This document shows, piece by piece, positions 14,115 to 22,268 of a DNA stretch of 27,646 bases. Under the pieces are notes generated by a model. That model saw only the letters and a list, made by a program, of their open reading frames with translations. It was not told the DNA's origin and made no database searches. Source of the DNA: UBA9865 sp035647835 (GTDB taxonomy: Bacteria; Bacillota; Dethiobacteria; Dethiobacterales; Dethiobacteraceae); contig DASRMS010000102.1 of NCBI GenBank assembly GCA_035647835.1, forward strand, positions 1 through 27,646. The letters run 5' to 3'. The number at the start of each line of letters is the position of its first letter. Position 1 is the first letter of the stretch. The translations under genes were made by a program, and so were the position numbers.

Positions 14115-14492
14115 GTGTTAAAAAAGAAGCAGCCGGGAATTTATACCATTAGTATTTTTTCGCTTGGTTTATTACTCGGTTTAGTGCTGGGTAAATTTGA
14201 TTTGCTGCCTGGTGCCACAGCGGCAATGCCTCAGGCCGCCGAAGGGGCCATTCTTTTTGGTGCCGCGGATGCCAGTCAGCCAGGCTCTGCGACAGCGGTA
14301 GAATATCAGGGTTATCTTGGTGTCTACGAAGATCATCTTGCCATCTATGACGGCCTGCCGCCGCATGGTACGCTGCAGCATGTAATTGCGGATTATGAAG
14401 TAAGAGATGATGTGCGCCCGCTTTTAGAAGCCGGAATTCCGTTTACTGATACATATGACTTACTGCGTCTCTTAGAAAACTATACTAGCTGA
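14115..14492 (+). CDS. BofC C-terminal-domain-like exported protein
   Basis: 125 residues from GTG 14115, 7 nt after AGGGGG; an in-frame GTG at 14097 lies upstream of that site and is rejected. A single hydrophobic segment (about 9-27) after a KKK start suggests membrane anchoring or export. The C-terminal half (about 67-123), with YLGVYEDHLAIYDG and a GIPF...DLLRLLENY ending, resembles the BofC C-terminal domain: a self-contained beta unit followed by a final helix. In Bacillus BofC acts between forespore and mother cell on the sigma-K checkpoint protease, but this domain also occurs in non-sporulation proteins. The role is therefore uncertain. Translation is probably limited by the hairpin over its ribosome site. 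Confidence 0.65.
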   Translation: MLKKKQPGIYTISIFSLGLLLGLVLGKFDLLPGATAAMPQAAEGAILFGAADASQPGSATAVEYQGYLGVYEDHLAIYDGLPPHGTLQHVIADYEVRDDVRPLLEAGIPFTDTYDLLRLLENYTS

Positions 14493-14546
14493 ATCAGATA
14501 AAAGCAGTGGGGGTATACTATTTGTCATACTTTTGGGGGTGTCACG

Positions 14547-15014
14547 GTGCGTTTTTCCCGGGAGTTGAGCGGTCTAGCCGTAATTCATTACACTAGTGGT
14601 CGTGAGTTAGGTAAAGTCAAAGAATGGTTGCTGGACGAGTATGGTGAAACGGTAGTGGCTCTAGTGATCGAGGGCAGCGGCTGGCTGCCTCAACGTCGCA
14701 TCTACCCTTATCAAGATATTTTTAGTATAGGTAATGATGTTGTCTTAGTAAGCACGGAAGGGCTGCTGGCAGCGGGAGATCCACCGCAGCTGGAGTCACA
14801 GGCGACTTTCCGGGTGTTAGGCAAACGCATGGTATCGGGGGATGGTAATGAATTAGGGATTGTTGAAGATGTGCTGTTTGAAGAAGAATCCGGTCATGTT
14901 ACAGGCTGGCGTCTCTCTGCTGGACTAATCGATGATCTCTTGCAAGGTCGTCCTGTGCTAGAGGAATCCTTGCAGCTTCATATTGGGGAAGATGCTCTGA
15001 TTATTCGCGATTAA
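14547..15014 (+). CDS. PRC-barrel domain protein
   Basis: 155 residues from GTG 14547, preceded by GGGGGT. Two PRC-barrel-like halves are visible: residues about 1-75 (SGLAVIHYTSGRELGKVKEWLLDEYGE) and about 85-150 (FRVLGKRMVSGDGNELGIVEDVLFEE), each with the G-x-x-L/V-G-x-V-x-D/E pattern. Such domains are seen in RimM, photosynthetic reaction centres and small stress or sporulation (YlmC/YmxH-like) proteins. No signal peptide. Function unknown. It is followed 16 bp later by a zinc-ribbon peptide and then an AI-2E family permease, probably one unit. Confidence 0.82.
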   Translation: MRFSRELSGLAVIHYTSGRELGKVKEWLLDEYGETVVALVIEGSGWLPQRRIYPYQDIFSIGNDVVLVSTEGLLAAGDPPQLESQATFRVLGKRMVSGDGNELGIVEDVLFEEESGHVTGWRLSAGLIDDLLQGRPVLEESLQLHIGEDALIIRD

Positions 15015-15030
15015 AGAAAGAGGTGTGGCC

Positions 15031-15231
15031 ATGAAATGTCCTTTATGTACAAGTATTGATATCGGCAAAGTAGGGACAGGTCAATACTATTGCTGGAATT
15101 GTCTGCTTGAATTTACTATGACCAGCAAGAATGAGTTTACAGCGTATTATGTTGATGAGGAAGGTACACTTGTCAATTTAAGTGAAATGGTGCAAAACAA
15201 TCAACTGATGGAGGAAACTGTCTTAGGTTAA
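15031..15231 (+). CDS. Small zinc-ribbon protein
   Basis: 66 residues from ATG 15031; the in-frame GTG at 15025 overlaps the AAAGAGGTG ribosome site. Two knuckles, CPLC (3-6) and CWNC (21-24), can bind one zinc ion; the middle segment IDIGKVGTGQYY is typical of a family of tiny uncharacterised clostridial proteins. The remainder is acidic with a VDEEGTLVNL strand. Could be a nucleic-acid- or protein-binding accessory; no function can be assigned. It sits between the PRC-barrel and permease genes. Confidence 0.75.
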   Translation: MKCPLCTSIDIGKVGTGQYYCWNCLLEFTMTSKNEFTAYYVDEEGTLVNLSEMVQNNQLMEETVLG

Positions 15232-15290
15232 AAAGAATCACATTTTTTTCCCCGCATATAGATAAATAAACAGACGGGGGGGGGAGACAT

Positions 15291-16358
15291 TTGCTGACAA
15301 CAAAAAACTACCGCAGTACTTATTACCGTTATGTCGTGCTTGGCATCACTGTCGCTCTTGTTTTAGCTTTACTGTACTGGCTGTCGCGTACAGGAGCAGT
15401 GCTGGCCGCAGTTCTTGTGCCTTTTCTCTTGGCGATTGTTTTAGCGTACATTCTAAATCCTGTAGTGGAATTCCTGGAAAAACGCCGGGTCCCGCGCACT
15501 CTGGGAATTTTACTTATTTATGCCGTCTTTTTTCTTGCGGGTACCGTCTTTAGTTTGACAGTGATTCCTACCTTAATTACTGAACTGCAAAAACTTGGCG
15601 AGATGATTCCGCAGTATACAGAGCAGTTTCAAGCATTTCTGCTGCATCTGCACTCTGATTATCAACGAATTAATTTGCCAGAAAGCCTTCGTTTGGCCCT
15701 GGATCAAAATCTTTTTGCCCTGCAGGATGGTATTCAGGCGATCCTCGAACGAGTGACAGGCACTGTGTTAAGCCTCTTTTCCAATCTGATGACGATTTTG
15801 ATTATTCCTCTTGTTGTTTACTATATCTTACGGGATATGGATAATCTCAAGCGTTCTGCAGTTTTATTATTTCCCAAAAAATATCGTAACTGGATCATCT
15901 CCATGGGTAGTGAAATGGATCGTACCTTGGGAGCATATTTTCGTGGTATGCTGATTATTTGTTTTTTAGTGGGCTTTTTAACCTATCTCGGTTTAAAGGT
16001 GATAGGTCTGGATTTTGCTCTTATCCTTGGTGTTATCGCCGGCCTGACCAACATTATTCCCTACTTTGGGCCGATCATTGGTGCCGTGCCCGCAATATTG
16101 CTCGCCTTGTTATCTTCTTCCGGTTTAGCCGTCAGAGTGATTGTCGTGTATACATTGGTACAGCAGTTAGAGAGTCAAGTTATTTCGCCGCAAATACTGG
16201 GGCGCAGTTTAGGATTACATCCCTTGTTCGTCATCTTTGTGCTCATTTTAGGAGGCAGATTCTTGGGTTTACCAGGTTTAATCTTTGCTGTGCCCTTTAC
16301 GGCTATTGCCCGGATATTTTTAAAGCACGCCATCGATTTGGCTGCCAACCGTACCTAG
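15291..16358 (+). CDS. AI-2E family (PerM-type) membrane transporter
   Basis: 355 residues from a TTG start 6 nt after GGGGGGAG. About seven or eight membrane spans with the characteristic loop: ILNPVVEFLEKRRVPRTLGILL near the N-terminus, a coiled extracytoplasmic segment (about 100-150), then YILRDMDNL, GLTNIIPYFGPIIGAVPA and the C-terminal QLESQVISPQILGRSLGLHP. This family includes autoinducer-2 exporters, Na+/H+ antiporters and proteins of unknown substrate, so the name does not prove AI-2 transport. A nine-G run (15276-15284) forms its Shine-Dalgarno region; a CCCCG at 15250-15254 could pair with it. Confidence 0.92.
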   Translation: MLTTKNYRSTYYRYVVLGITVALVLALLYWLSRTGAVLAAVLVPFLLAIVLAYILNPVVEFLEKRRVPRTLGILLIYAVFFLAGTVFSLTVIPTLITELQKLGEMIPQYTEQFQAFLLHLHSDYQRINLPESLRLALDQNLFALQDGIQAILERVTGTVLSLFSNLMTILIIPLVVYYILRDMDNLKRSAVLLFPKKYRNWIISMGSEMDRTLGAYFRGMLIICFLVGFLTYLGLKVIGLDFALILGVIAGLTNIIPYFGPIIGAVPAILLALLSSSGLAVRVIVVYTLVQQLESQVISPQILGRSLGLHPLFVIFVLILGGRFLGLPGLIFAVPFTAIARIFLKHAIDLAANRT

Positions 16359-16415
16359 CTATGCAGCTGTGGTAACAGCTAAAACGATATCTACACTAGT
16401 CTACTGCCCATTTTA

Positions 16416-16445
16416 TTGACACAATTCGTCTTCCTCTTATATAAT
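16416..16445 (+). promoter_or_regulatory. Sigma-A promoter of alaS
   Basis: TTGACA (16416-16421), 18-bp spacer, TATAAT (16440-16445). Both hexamers are perfect. The start of transcription falls near 16452, only about 25 nt before the ATG, so there is no room for a T-box leader. This also rules out the in-frame ATG at 16444 as a start codon, since it lies in the -10 box. Confidence 0.9.
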
Positions 16446-16476
16446 GGAATTTGATATGATGCAGGGAGGGTTTGGC

Positions 16477-19095
16477 ATGCTGTCCAAAGATATCCGGTCA
16501 AAGTTTTTAAATTTTTTCCAAAGTAAAGATCATCTGGTTTTACCCAGTTTTCCACTAATTCCGCAAAATGACCCCACTTTATTATTAATTGGGGCGGGTA
16601 TGGCGCCACTAAAGCCATATTTTACGGGGGAAAAAACACCACCTCATTCCCGAGTCGCCACCTGTCAAAAGTGTGTGCGTACGCCGGACATCGAACGGGT
16701 AGGGCGTACAGCACGCCACGGCACGTTTTTTGAGATGTTAGGTAATTTTTCTTTTGGTGATTATTTTAAAGAAGAAGCGATCGAGTGGGCGTGGGAACTG
16801 GTAACAACGGTGTATAATTTGCCAGAAGATCGACTCTATGCGAGCATTTACCTAGATGACAATGAAGCTTTTGATATTTGGCATAAAAAGATCGGCTTGT
16901 CACCTGACCGTATTTTTCGTCTGGGCAAGGAAGACAACTTTTGGGAAATAGGTCAAGGGCCCTGTGGCCCTTGTTCAGAAATATATTTTGATTTAGGACC
17001 AGAACATGGTTGTGGTCGGCCTGATTGTGCAGTGGGCTGTGACTGCGATCGCTTTATGGAAGTCTGGAATCTAGTATTTACCCAGTTTAGTTGTACTGCA
17101 GAGGGAGAATATGTCCCCTTGGCACAACGCAATATTGATACTGGTGCCGGGCTGGAACGCTTGGCGGTAGTCCTGCAAGGGGTTAATAATCTTTTTGAGA
17201 TTGACACCGTGCGACCCTTGTTAGATCATTTTAGCGAGGCCACTGCTACTAATTATGGACAAGCAGCAGACACGGATATCTCGCTGCGGATTATCACTGA
17301 ACATTTACGTGGCATTTCCTTTATGGTGGGTGATGGCATCCTGCCCGGCAACGAAGGCCGTGGTTATGTCTTGCGCAGGTTATTGCGCCGTGCAGTACGG
17401 CATGGTAAATTGTTAGGTGTTAACGAACCATTTCTCTACAGAGCAGTAGATTTAGTCGTGCGTGAATATGGTGATTTTTATCCTGAACTATCGCAAGGGC
17501 AGGAGTATATTAAACAAGTAGTACAGCAAGAAGAAGATCGTTTTCATGAGACGCTGGAACAAGGGATGAAGATTTTAACCGAGCTCACGAATCAGCTTGG
17601 TACCAAGGGCACTTTAGCTGGTGCGGAGGCTTTTAAACTATATGACACCTATGGTTTCCCCATCGATTTAACGAAAGAAATTTTAGCCGAACAGAACTTG
17701 CAGCTAGATGAGGCTGGCTTTAAAGAGGCGCTGGAAGCACAGCGGGAGCGGGCACGCAGTGCGCGTGGGCAGCACGGTTATGGCACTGAAGTTACTTCCT
17801 ATCACCACTTACGCGGTCTGGAAAGCGAATTTGTGGGCTATGAGCAGCTGCACACAGAAAGTAAAGTGCTGGTGATTTTCAAAAACGGTCAACCGGTAAC
17901 AGCAGCTGCGGCAGGTGATGAAGTAGAAGTTGTGCTCTCACAGACCCCATTTTACGGGGAACGCGGCGGTCAAGTAGGGGATAGCGGCTTGCTTTCCTCA
18001 CCGCAGGTGATGCTAGAAGTTAAAGCTGCCATTATGGCGCCGGATGGTCAGGTTGTGCACCAGGGCACTATAACTTCTGGTCAGCTGCAAATGGGGGATA
18101 GTGTCCAAGCAGTGGTGCAGCATGAAAAACGTGGTGCCATTTGCCGCAATCATACGGCGACCCACCTCTTGCATCAAGCACTGCGGGAGATCTTAGGTTC
18201 CCAGGTGCAGCAAGCTGGTTCCCTGGTGGACAAGGATCGTCTACGTTTTGACTTTAATCATTTAAGTTCACTGACCCCGGAGCAGCTAGCATCGGTGGAG
18301 GCGCGTGTTAACGAGAAGATTTGGGAGAACCTACCCGTTGAAGTTACTTTAACTAGTTTAGATGAAGCCAGGGAGATGGGTGCTACTGCGCTCTTTGAGG
18401 ATAAATATGGTGATCAGGTGCGCGTCGTCCGGGTAGCTGACTATAGTATGGAGCTTTGTGGCGGCACTCACGTCACTAATGCCGGTCAAATTGGCCTCTT
18501 TAAGATTATTTCCGAGGCAGGAATTGGTGCTGGCTTAAGGCGGATTGAAGCAGTCACCGGCCCCGGTGCTTATCAGTGGTTTAACCAGCGCAGCCAGATT
18601 TTAGAGCAAGCTGCTGCGCAGCTAAAAAGCACCGCTACGCAAGTACCGGAGAAAATTAGTGGTCTGCATATTGAACTCAAAGAAATACAACGTGAAAACC
18701 AACGACTGCAGCTGAAACTGGCGGGGATGGAAGTAGATGGTTTATTAGCCAATGTGTCTCGAGCTAGCGGCGTGCCGGTACTTAGTGCCCGTGTCAGTGC
18801 TGGCAATATGGAGACATTAAGGGAAATGGCTGATCGCCTGAAAAGTAAACTGGACTCTGGGATTATTGTGCTCGGAGCTGCTGCTGAAGGTAAAGTATTA
18901 TTAGTTGGTGCGGTAACAGCAGATTTAGTTAAACAAGGCTATCACGCCGGGAAACTGATTGGTGCTGTGGCCAAACTAACAGGCGGCGGCGGCGGTGGGC
19001 GTCCAGACATGGCGCAGGCTGGTGGTAAGGAACCTGCCCAGCTAGATCTGGCTTTGGCAAAGGTGAATGAATTTGTACAAAAACAGCAAAAATAA
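16477..19095 (+). CDS. alaS: Alanyl-tRNA synthetase
   Basis: 872 residues from ATG 16477, 6 nt after AGGGAGGG. Class II catalytic core at the N-terminus (RSKFLNFF, LLIGAGMAPLKPYF, RHGTFFEMLGNFSFGDYFK), then the tRNA-recognition helices, the editing domain with zinc ligands HTATH (559-563) and CGGTH (661-665), a coiled segment, and the C-terminal DHHA1-type domain ending in GGGGGGRPDMAQAGG. It charges tRNA-Ala and clears mischarged Ser/Gly. It has a perfect vegetative promoter and a short leader, with none of the amino-acid-sensing leader structures seen on many Gram-positive synthetase genes. It heads the ireB-AKR-ruvX-DUF1292-mltG run. Confidence 0.98.
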   Translation: MLSKDIRSKFLNFFQSKDHLVLPSFPLIPQNDPTLLLIGAGMAPLKPYFTGEKTPPHSRVATCQKCVRTPDIERVGRTARHGTFFEMLGNFSFGDYFKEEAIEWAWELVTTVYNLPEDRLYASIYLDDNEAFDIWHKKIGLSPDRIFRLGKEDNFWEIGQGPCGPCSEIYFDLGPEHGCGRPDCAVGCDCDRFMEVWNLVFTQFSCTAEGEYVPLAQRNIDTGAGLERLAVVLQGVNNLFEIDTVRPLLDHFSEATATNYGQAADTDISLRIITEHLRGISFMVGDGILPGNEGRGYVLRRLLRRAVRHGKLLGVNEPFLYRAVDLVVREYGDFYPELSQGQEYIKQVVQQEEDRFHETLEQGMKILTELTNQLGTKGTLAGAEAFKLYDTYGFPIDLTKEILAEQNLQLDEAGFKEALEAQRERARSARGQHGYGTEVTSYHHLRGLESEFVGYEQLHTESKVLVIFKNGQPVTAAAAGDEVEVVLSQTPFYGERGGQVGDSGLLSSPQVMLEVKAAIMAPDGQVVHQGTITSGQLQMGDSVQAVVQHEKRGAICRNHTATHLLHQALREILGSQVQQAGSLVDKDRLRFDFNHLSSLTPEQLASVEARVNEKIWENLPVEVTLTSLDEAREMGATALFEDKYGDQVRVVRVADYSMELCGGTHVTNAGQIGLFKIISEAGIGAGLRRIEAVTGPGAYQWFNQRSQILEQAAAQLKSTATQVPEKISGLHIELKEIQRENQRLQLKLAGMEVDGLLANVSRASGVPVLSARVSAGNMETLREMADRLKSKLDSGIIVLGAAAEGKVLLVGAVTADLVKQGYHAGKLIGAVAKLTGGGGGGRPDMAQAGGKEPAQLDLALAKVNEFVQKQQK

Positions 19096-19104
19096 AGGAA
19101 ATAT

Positions 19105-19143
19105 TAGGATAAGGTAGAATAACTCTACTGAATAATGATCCTA
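19105..19143 (+). other. Small stem-loop between alaS and ireB
   Basis: TAGGAT (19105-19110) pairs with ATCCTA (19138-19143), enclosing GTAGA/TCTAC (19114-19118 with 19124-19128). There is no T-run, so it is not a terminator; it might stabilise or mark a processing point in the alaS transcript. Confidence 0.3.
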
Positions 19144-19160
19144 TCCTTGGGGGTGAAGGT

Positions 19161-19430
19161 ATGGAATCTTTTGATCAGACCATGAAGTTCAAGCGAACTC
19201 CTGATGATGAAACGTACCAGGCCAGGGATGTCTTTGCGGTGGTATACAGTGCATTGAAGGAAAAAGGCTACAATCCTATTAACCAAATTGTAGGCTACCT
19301 CTTGTCCGGAGACCCTGCTTACATTACCAGCCATCAAAATGCCAGAGTTCTTATTCGTAAGTTAGAACGAGATGAGTTATTAGAAGAATTGGTAGGATCA
19401 TATTTAGCAAGACTTGATCACGAGGCGTAA
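19161..19430 (+). CDS. ireB: IreB family regulatory phosphoprotein (UPF0297)
   Basis: 89 residues, the family length. MKFKRTPDDETYQARDVFAVVYSALKEKGYNPINQIVGYLLSGDP is nearly diagnostic of UPF0297/YrzL. In Enterococcus, IreB is phosphorylated by the Ser/Thr kinase IreK and dampens cephalosporin resistance; in other Bacillota its role is mostly inferred from that. Cytosolic. GGGGGTGAAGG precedes the ATG. Placement between alaS and ruvX is conserved across the phylum. Confidence 0.93.
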   Translation: MESFDQTMKFKRTPDDETYQARDVFAVVYSALKEKGYNPINQIVGYLLSGDPAYITSHQNARVLIRKLERDELLEELVGSYLARLDHEA

Positions 19431-19432
19431 CT

Positions 19433-20380
19433 ATGGAATATCGTACCTTGGGAAAGACGGCTATCCGTGTTTCCCGTCTTTGTTTTGGTACTCTTACACT
19501 GGGACCGCTGCAGTCTAACCTATCTCTTCAGGAGGGGGTCCGGCTGTTGGAAATAGCTTTAGATTTGGGCATTACTTTTTTCGATACAGCCGACCTTTAT
19601 GGAACTTACCCTTATCTGCGCGAAGCGATTCGCCACCGCCCGCAGCAGCCGGTGATTTCTTCTAGATCATACGACTATACCAGAGAAGGTATGCAGGCTA
19701 CTTTGCAGCGGGCCTTAACAGAATTGGCTGTTCCCTATATTGACATTTTTATGCTGCATGAACAGGAATCTCCGCTGACGCTGGCAGGTCACCGTCCAGC
19801 CTTAGAGTATTTGTTCGAAGCTAAAGCACGGGGTTTAGTGCGTGCCGTCGGTTTTTCCACGCATAGAATCGCCGCCGTACAGGCAGCCCTCACCATGCCC
19901 GAGATTGATGTGGTGCATCCATTAATTAATCGCCTTGGCGTGGGTATTCAAGATGGTACTGCTGAAGAAATGCTGTCAGTACTTACGCAATTGCACCAGC
20001 AGGGTGTCGGTATCTTTGCCATGAAAGCGTTAGGCGGTGGTCATTTAATACCACAGAGTGAGGCAGCATTGCAGTATGTTTTATCACAAACTTGTCTAGA
20101 TGCCATTGCTGTCGGGATGGTGAACGAGGAAGAAATACGCTGCAACTGCGCTTTGTTTGCCGGGGAAACTGTTTCTTCCCAAGTAATGGAGCATCTGCAG
20201 CGCAAAAAACGCCAGCTCGTGGTCCAAGAGTGGTGTGTTGGCTGCGGCACTTGTGTAAAGCACTGCCCGCAGGGCGCACTGCATGTGGAAAATGAACGTG
20301 TCGTGGTAGCTGCAGAAACTTGTCTTCTTTGTGGCTACTGTGGGGCACATTGCCCTGACTTTTGCCTAAAAATATATTAG
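19433..20380 (+). CDS. Aldo/keto reductase fused to a 2[4Fe-4S] ferredoxin domain
   Basis: 315 residues; ATG 2 bp after the ireB stop. Residues 1-250 form an aldo/keto reductase TIM barrel: FFDTADLYG holds the expected Asp51 and Tyr56, and MLHE the His109. The catalytic Lys, expected in an ITTK-like string, appears as ISSR (Arg78). The C-terminus carries two CxxCxxCxxxCP motifs (Cys268/271/274/278 and Cys297/300/303/307), enough for two [4Fe-4S] clusters. This architecture occurs in anaerobes and suggests electron transfer between an NAD(P)H-type site and ferredoxin; the substrate is unknown. The Lys-to-Arg change leaves open whether it reduces carbonyls. Same strand and tight spacing imply co-transcription with ireB and ruvX. 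Confidence 0.9.
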   Translation: MEYRTLGKTAIRVSRLCFGTLTLGPLQSNLSLQEGVRLLEIALDLGITFFDTADLYGTYPYLREAIRHRPQQPVISSRSYDYTREGMQATLQRALTELAVPYIDIFMLHEQESPLTLAGHRPALEYLFEAKARGLVRAVGFSTHRIAAVQAALTMPEIDVVHPLINRLGVGIQDGTAEEMLSVLTQLHQQGVGIFAMKALGGGHLIPQSEAALQYVLSQTCLDAIAVGMVNEEEIRCNCALFAGETVSSQVMEHLQRKKRQLVVQEWCVGCGTCVKHCPQGALHVENERVVVAAETCLLCGYCGAHCPDFCLKIY

Positions 20381-20393
20381 TAATGAGGTAAAT

Positions 20394-20822
20394 ATGCGCA
20401 TACTGGGACTTGATGTAGGTGATCGTACCATCGGTGTGGCCGTCAGCGATGCTTTAGGCTGGACCGCTCAGGGCATAGAAGTTATTCGTCGCGGGACTTG
20501 GGAAGCTGACGTCCAGCGTTTGAGAGAAATCTGTGTGGAGTACGATGTCACTCTGATAGTAGTTGGTTATCCGAAAAATATGAATGGCACCATTGGTCCC
20601 CGGGCTGAGTTGTCTGCACAATTTGCCGAACAAATTTCGCAGGCACTGTCACTGCCCGTTAAATTGTGGGATGAACGGTTAACTACGATGGAAGCAGAAC
20701 GGATGCTGATTGCTGCCGATGTCAGTCGCGCTAAACGGCGTAAAGTGATTGATAAAATGGCAGCTGTGCTGATTCTGCAGAATTATCTTGCGGCTCAAAC
20801 CGTTACCAAAACGGATAAATAA
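20394..20822 (+). CDS. ruvX: Putative pre-16S rRNA nuclease / Holliday junction resolvase-like (YqgF)
   Basis: 142 residues, the normal length. RNase H-like fold with LGLDVGDRTIGVAVSD at the N-terminus (Asp of the active site), VVGYPKNMNGTIGPRAE, LWDERLTTMEAE (Glu/Asp) and the C-terminal DKMAAVLILQNYL. In E. coli YqgF matures the 5' end of 16S rRNA; older annotations call it RuvX. GAGG lies 7 nt before ATG. It is part of the alaS cluster. Confidence 0.95.
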   Translation: MRILGLDVGDRTIGVAVSDALGWTAQGIEVIRRGTWEADVQRLREICVEYDVTLIVVGYPKNMNGTIGPRAELSAQFAEQISQALSLPVKLWDERLTTMEAERMLIAADVSRAKRRKVIDKMAAVLILQNYLAAQTVTKTDK

Positions 20823-20881
20823 CGGTAAATTTGTAAAGAATATGGGCGTTTACTCAATAGAAGGAAGAGGTGTATAATTAA

Positions 20882-21190
20882 ATGACAGATAAAATGCAAG
20901 AACTACAAGACGAAGTTGTAACCCTGATCGATGAAGAAGGTCAAGAGCATCAATTTATGGTCTTAGATATCATCATGGTCGATGACAGTGAATATGCCAT
21001 TATGATTCCTGCTCTAGAGGAAGAGGATACGGAAGAGGAAGAACAAGAAGCAATTATTTTCCGTATTGATGAAAATGATGGTCAACAGTCTTTAACTGTG
21101 GTTGACGATGATGATGAGTGGGACGCTGTGGCTGCAGCTTGGGAAGAGCTAGCTGCCATGGAAGACGATGAGTTTGACGACGAAGAATAA
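20882..21190 (+). CDS. DUF1292 acidic protein (YrzB-like)
   Basis: 102 residues, strikingly acidic with Asp/Glu runs (EEEDTEEEEQEA in the middle and DDEFDDEE at the end). The beta-rich core (VVTLIDEEGQEHQFMVLDIIMVDDSEYAIMIP) is typical of DUF1292, a small cytosolic family placed after ruvX in most Bacillota. Function unknown. GGAAGAGGTG precedes ATG by 9-10 nt. Confidence 0.9.
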   Translation: MTDKMQELQDEVVTLIDEEGQEHQFMVLDIIMVDDSEYAIMIPALEEEDTEEEEQEAIIFRIDENDGQQSLTVVDDDDEWDAVAAAWEELAAMEDDEFDDEE

Positions 21191-21219
21191 GCTAGAGAGA
21201 TAACACGGAGGTAGCGCGT

Positions 21220-22260
21220 ATGTCAAAGGGGAAAGCGCGGCGGCTGCTAGCGGGGATCTTGATTGTGCTAGTCGTAGCAGTAGGGTTATTTGCCATACAA
21301 TTAAATACTTGGCTTAAACCAGTGCCGGCGATGGCTCAGGAGGCTGTCATGGTTGCCATCCCTTCAGGATCTTCTTCCATGCGGGTCGCTAATATTTTAG
21401 CGGAAAACAAACTAATTCGTAATGCTGCTGTTTTTCGCTATTATGCAAAATTTCGCGGTATGGATCAAGGTTTACAAGCCGGTAACTATATATTTAGTTT
21501 TGGTATGACGATGGATGAAATCCTGCGGCACTTGTTGGAAGGCAATGTGTACAGACCGACAGTCACAGTGACTATTCCCGAGGGCTACACGGTAGAACAG
21601 ATTGCCCAAAGGCTTGAAGCGACGGGACTAGTAGATGCGGAAGTCTTCCTCACATTGGTGGCGTCAACTGAACCCGAATTAGGCAAAGTTGTCACAGGGC
21701 AGCGTTATGCAATGGAAGGTTACCTTTTCCCTGATACCTATGAATTCGATATCAATGCTACCCCACAACAAATCTTGCAGCGTCTGCAGGCACGTCTCGG
21801 AGAAGTCCTCACGCCAGCTAGGCGTGAACGGGCTGCAGCTTTAGATTTGGACATTCACGAAGTACTGACGCTGGCCTCGTTGGTGGAGCGGGAAGTACAA
21901 GCGGCTGCCGAACGTGATATGGTCGCTGGCGTAATGTTCAATCGTTTGCAGAAAAAGATGCCTCTACAACTTTGTGCTTCAGTAATTTATGCTTTAGGTG
22001 TGCACAAAACAGAAATCAGCACAAAAGATACCCAAGTAGAGTCACCTTATAACACCTATAAATATTCCGGCTTGCCGCCTGGACCAATAGCATCTCCCGG
22101 CGAGTCTGCGATTGATGCAGTGTTGAATCCGGCAGATGTGGACTATCTTTACTATGTGGTTAAAGGTGACGGCAGTGGTGAACATTATTTTGGTCTCACT
22201 TTCGCTGAACACCAAGCTAATATTGCAAAATCACAACAAAATGAAAAAAAACGTAAGTAG
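21220..22260 (+). CDS. mltG: Endolytic transglycosylase MltG
   Basis: 346 residues. One N-terminal membrane span (about 9-28), a LysM-like subdomain (about 43-110: IPSGSSSMRVANILAENKLI), then the YceG catalytic domain with EGYLFPDTYEF (166-176) and ASLVERE (219-225), whose first Glu (E223) corresponds to the catalytic residue. The usual LQSD motif reads LQLCAS here (249-254). It cuts nascent peptidoglycan strands at the membrane face, setting glycan length. AACACGGAGG precedes the ATG. It is followed 8 bp later by the U32 peptidase gene. Confidence 0.94.
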   Translation: MSKGKARRLLAGILIVLVVAVGLFAIQLNTWLKPVPAMAQEAVMVAIPSGSSSMRVANILAENKLIRNAAVFRYYAKFRGMDQGLQAGNYIFSFGMTMDEILRHLLEGNVYRPTVTVTIPEGYTVEQIAQRLEATGLVDAEVFLTLVASTEPELGKVVTGQRYAMEGYLFPDTYEFDINATPQQILQRLQARLGEVLTPARRERAAALDLDIHEVLTLASLVEREVQAAAERDMVAGVMFNRLQKKMPLQLCASVIYALGVHKTEISTKDTQVESPYNTYKYSGLPPGPIASPGESAIDAVLNPADVDYLYYVVKGDGSGEHYFGLTFAEHQANIAKSQQNEKKRK

Positions 22261-22268
22261 GCGTTACC

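Noticed and set aside
16365..16380. Hairpin AGCTGT-GGTA-ACAGCT after the AI-2E family gene
   Set aside because: Short stem and no T-run; not convincing as a terminator.
16444..16476. Longer alaS start at ATG 16444
   Set aside because: That ATG lies in the -10 box of the promoter and has no ribosome site; ATG 16477 follows AGGGAGGG.
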